Assembly: GCA_963798805.1 (NCBI GenBank)
Contig: CAWCVC010000009.1
Coordinates: forward strand, 124,001 to 188,000
Source: CAVZCK01 sp963798805
GTDB taxonomy: Bacteria; Pseudomonadota; Alphaproteobacteria; Rhizobiales; Rhodomicrobiaceae
DNA: 64,000 nt
Reading direction: 5' to 3'
Under the pieces are notes generated by a model. That model saw nothing but the letters and a program-made list of their open reading frames with translations. It searched no databases and had not been told where the DNA came from. Of this stretch, positions 62,560 through 64,000 are shown in pieces. The position numbers and the translations under genes were made by a program. Position 1 is the stretch's first letter, and every line of letters starts with the position of its first letter.

Positions 62560-62666
62560 CGTCGCCCCGGCCATCGAGCCGGGGCCCAATCACCTCGCCG
62601 CCCAGTGCAGTGCTCGCCGATATGCGAGTAGGTCCCGGCCCGGCCTTACGGCCGTCCGGGACGACG
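62560..62666 (+). repeat. double-hairpin palindromic repeat between SBP and permease genes (second copy)
   Basis: About 107 bp: GCCCCGGC-N6-GCCGGGGC at the left and GTCCCGG ... CCGGGAC enclosing CGGCC-TTA-CGGCCG at the right. Inverse orientation to 50029-50136, divergent middle, conserved arms. It occupies the 224-bp gap between binding-protein and permease genes. Confidence 0.8.
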
Positions 62667-62749
62667 TTTTGGCGGTGGTGTTCGCAGAGAACTCGGATGA
62701 ACGAGAGTGGCCGCCGCAGACCACTAGCCGCTGGCCGGGGTAGAAGACG

Positions 62750-63691
62750 ATGTGGTCGCTGATCGCCAACCGCATCCTCGTCGCCATACCGACGCTGTTC
62801 CTGGTGATGGTGTTCGTCTTCGTGCTCCAACGCCTGTTGCCGGGCGATCCGCTGCTCGTCATGGCCGGAGAAGAGCGTGATCCGGCCGTTATCGAGCAGC
62901 TTCGGCATCTCTATGGCTTCGACCGGCCGATCCCGGTGCAATTCGTCATCTGGGTCCGCGAGGTGGCGGGCGGCAATTTCGGCGCCTCGCTGCGCACCGG
63001 CGAGCCGATACTGAAGCTGGTCGGCGAAACGCTGCCCGTCACCATCCAGCTCGCCACCGCCTCGATCATGATCGCCATGCTGATCGGCATCCCGATGGGC
63101 ATCCTGTCGGCGGTTCGGAAGGGCACCTGGATCGACTACCTAGCTAATGTGATCTCGCTTTCCGGTCTGTCGATCCCAAATTTCTGGCTCGGGATCATCC
63201 TGATCCTGGTCGTCGCCGTGCAACTCAGATGGCTGCCGGCCTCCGGTTTCGCCTCGGTCTTCGACGACCCGATTGCCGCCTTCCGGACGACGATCATGCC
63301 GGCCTTCGTGCTCGGCTCTGGGCTTGCTGCGACCTTGATGCGCCACACGCGCTCCGCCATGCTCGAAGTGCTGAGCCTCGACTATATCCGCACCGCTCGC
63401 GCCAAGGGACTGCTGCCGCGCACGGTCATCCTGAAGCACGCCTTCCGCAATGCACTGGTCCCGATCGTCACACTGTCGACATTGCTGTTCGGCCAGCTTC
63501 TCGCCGGCGCAGTGCTGACCGAGCAGGTCTTCACTATCCCTGGCTTCGGCAAGCTGATCGTCGATGCGGTTTTCAACCGCGATTACGGCGTGGTGCAGGG
63601 CGTGGTGCTGTGCACCGCGATTGCGTTCATCCTGATGAACCTCGCCGCCGATGTCCTGTACATCCTGATCAACCCGCGGATGAGAAGCTGA
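62750..63691 (+). CDS. peptide-type ABC permease, DppB-like (second operon)
   Basis: 313 residues, six helices: IPTLFLVMVFVFVLQRLLPG, FIWVREVAGGNFGASLRTG, EAA loop YIRTARAKGLLPRTVILKHA, and VLTEQVFTIPGFGKLIVDAV. Channel partner of the DppC-like protein, whose start codon shares one base with this stop (TGATG). Confidence 0.93.
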   Translation: MWSLIANRILVAIPTLFLVMVFVFVLQRLLPGDPLLVMAGEERDPAVIEQLRHLYGFDRPIPVQFVIWVREVAGGNFGASLRTGEPILKLVGETLPVTIQLATASIMIAMLIGIPMGILSAVRKGTWIDYLANVISLSGLSIPNFWLGIILILVVAVQLRWLPASGFASVFDDPIAAFRTTIMPAFVLGSGLAATLMRHTRSAMLEVLSLDYIRTARAKGLLPRTVILKHAFRNALVPIVTLSTLLFGQLLAGAVLTEQVFTIPGFGKLIVDAVFNRDYGVVQGVVLCTAIAFILMNLAADVLYILINPRMRS

Positions 63692-64000
63692 TGGCTGTCA
63701 CCGAAGCCCCATCCGCGGGAGCGAGCTTGGCATCGGCGGAGGAGATCGCGCCGCGCAAGAACCGTGTCCTCGCCAAATTCCTGCGCAGCCGCAGCGCCAT
63801 GGTGGGCGCCGTCATTGTCGGCCTGTTCCTGTTCGTAGCGGTCTTCGCGCCGCTGATCGCGCCCCATGATCCCGACAAGACCAACTTCCTCGCGCTGCGC
63901 CAGCCCCCCTCCGCAACCTACTGGCTCGGCACCGATGAGATCGGCCGCGATATCCTCTCGCGTGTCATGTATGGCGGCATCGCCTCGCTTTATGCCGGCG
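63691..64000 (+). CDS. peptide-type ABC permease, DppC-like (5' part; continues beyond window)
   Basis: The first 103 codons are visible: an N-terminal leader (APRKNRVLAKFLRSRSAMVG), first helix VIVGLFLFVAVFAPLIAP, then the DppC hallmark YWLGTDEIGRDILSRVMYGG. Overlaps the DppB-like stop by one base. Completes the order D-F-SBP-B-C; anything further is outside the window. Confidence 0.93.
   Translation, partial: MAVTEAPSAGASLASAEEIAPRKNRVLAKFLRSRSAMVGAVIVGLFLFVAVFAPLIAPHDPDKTNFLALRQPPSATYWLGTDEIGRDILSRVMYGGIASLYAG

Noticed and set aside
1..64000. CRISPR arrays, rRNA genes, complete tRNA genes, prophage structural genes
   Set aside because: None seen: no regularly spaced repeats, no rRNA signatures, and the tRNA-like segments are all partial.

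Overview
The window looks like a high-GC alphaproteobacterial chromosome, most likely order Hyphomicrobiales (Rhizobiales). I base this on the style of the genes (several dipeptide-type ABC importers, TTT transporter remnants, LysR, IclR, FCD-GntR, MarR and TetR regulators, an ECF sigma/anti-sigma pair), on IS1380, IS630, IS5 and ISAzo13 elements, and on G/C-rich palindromic intergenic repeats. Genus cannot be fixed by eye.

Layout. 1-1.7 kb: the end of a FecCD/BtuC-type uptake operon. 1.98-7.82 kb: a small integrative island bounded by direct repeats that carry the 3' half of a tRNA-Thr gene. It holds an integrase, an excisionase-like protein, an XRE regulator with an actinobacterial-looking C-terminus, two membrane proteins and a secreted double-PAN protein. 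9.1-11.8 kb: a four-gene minus-strand operon (Tat metallophosphoesterase, cupredoxin, ECF sigma, anti-sigma) with a plausible autoregulated ECF promoter. 12.65-15.3 kb: a type I secretion ABC protein with a 300-residue Pro/Arg-rich extension. 16.2 kb: a cold-shock gene.

16.8-25.4 kb is an insertion nest. A DUF3108 gene is cut by an ISAzo13-type element. Next come an IS5 remnant, a shattered polysaccharide pyruvyltransferase gene, four IS1380 copies (two intact) and a fragment related to an island membrane protein. 25.4-26.7 kb: a divergent MarR/methyltransferase pair with a perfect 8-5-8 operator. 26.75-31.6 kb: a minus-strand catabolic cluster (FAD oxidoreductase, TPP enzyme, cupin, IclR). 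31.97-38.8 kb is a gene graveyard: a peptide ABC permease and a double-domain ATPase broken by small indels, then an intact GntR gene, an IS630, and fused remnants of TctA, TctC and threonine aldolase.

39-47 kb returns to intact genes: a CDP-alcohol phosphotransferase, NIPSNAP, TetR with two operator palindromes, enoyl-CoA hydratase, a LinB-like haloalkane dehalogenase, an ankyrin protein, an SDR and a TPR/ATP-grasp-like protein. 47.2-64 kb has two peptide-type ABC operons (LysR | SBP-B-C-D-F-M20 amidohydrolase, and D-F-SBP-B-C...) separated by LemA/TPM and cytochrome c genes. In both operons the only large gap, between the binding-protein gene and the first permease gene, contains the same ~107-bp double-hairpin repeat, in opposite orientations. 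This echoes the REP element between malE and malF of E. coli and is the observation I would follow up first.
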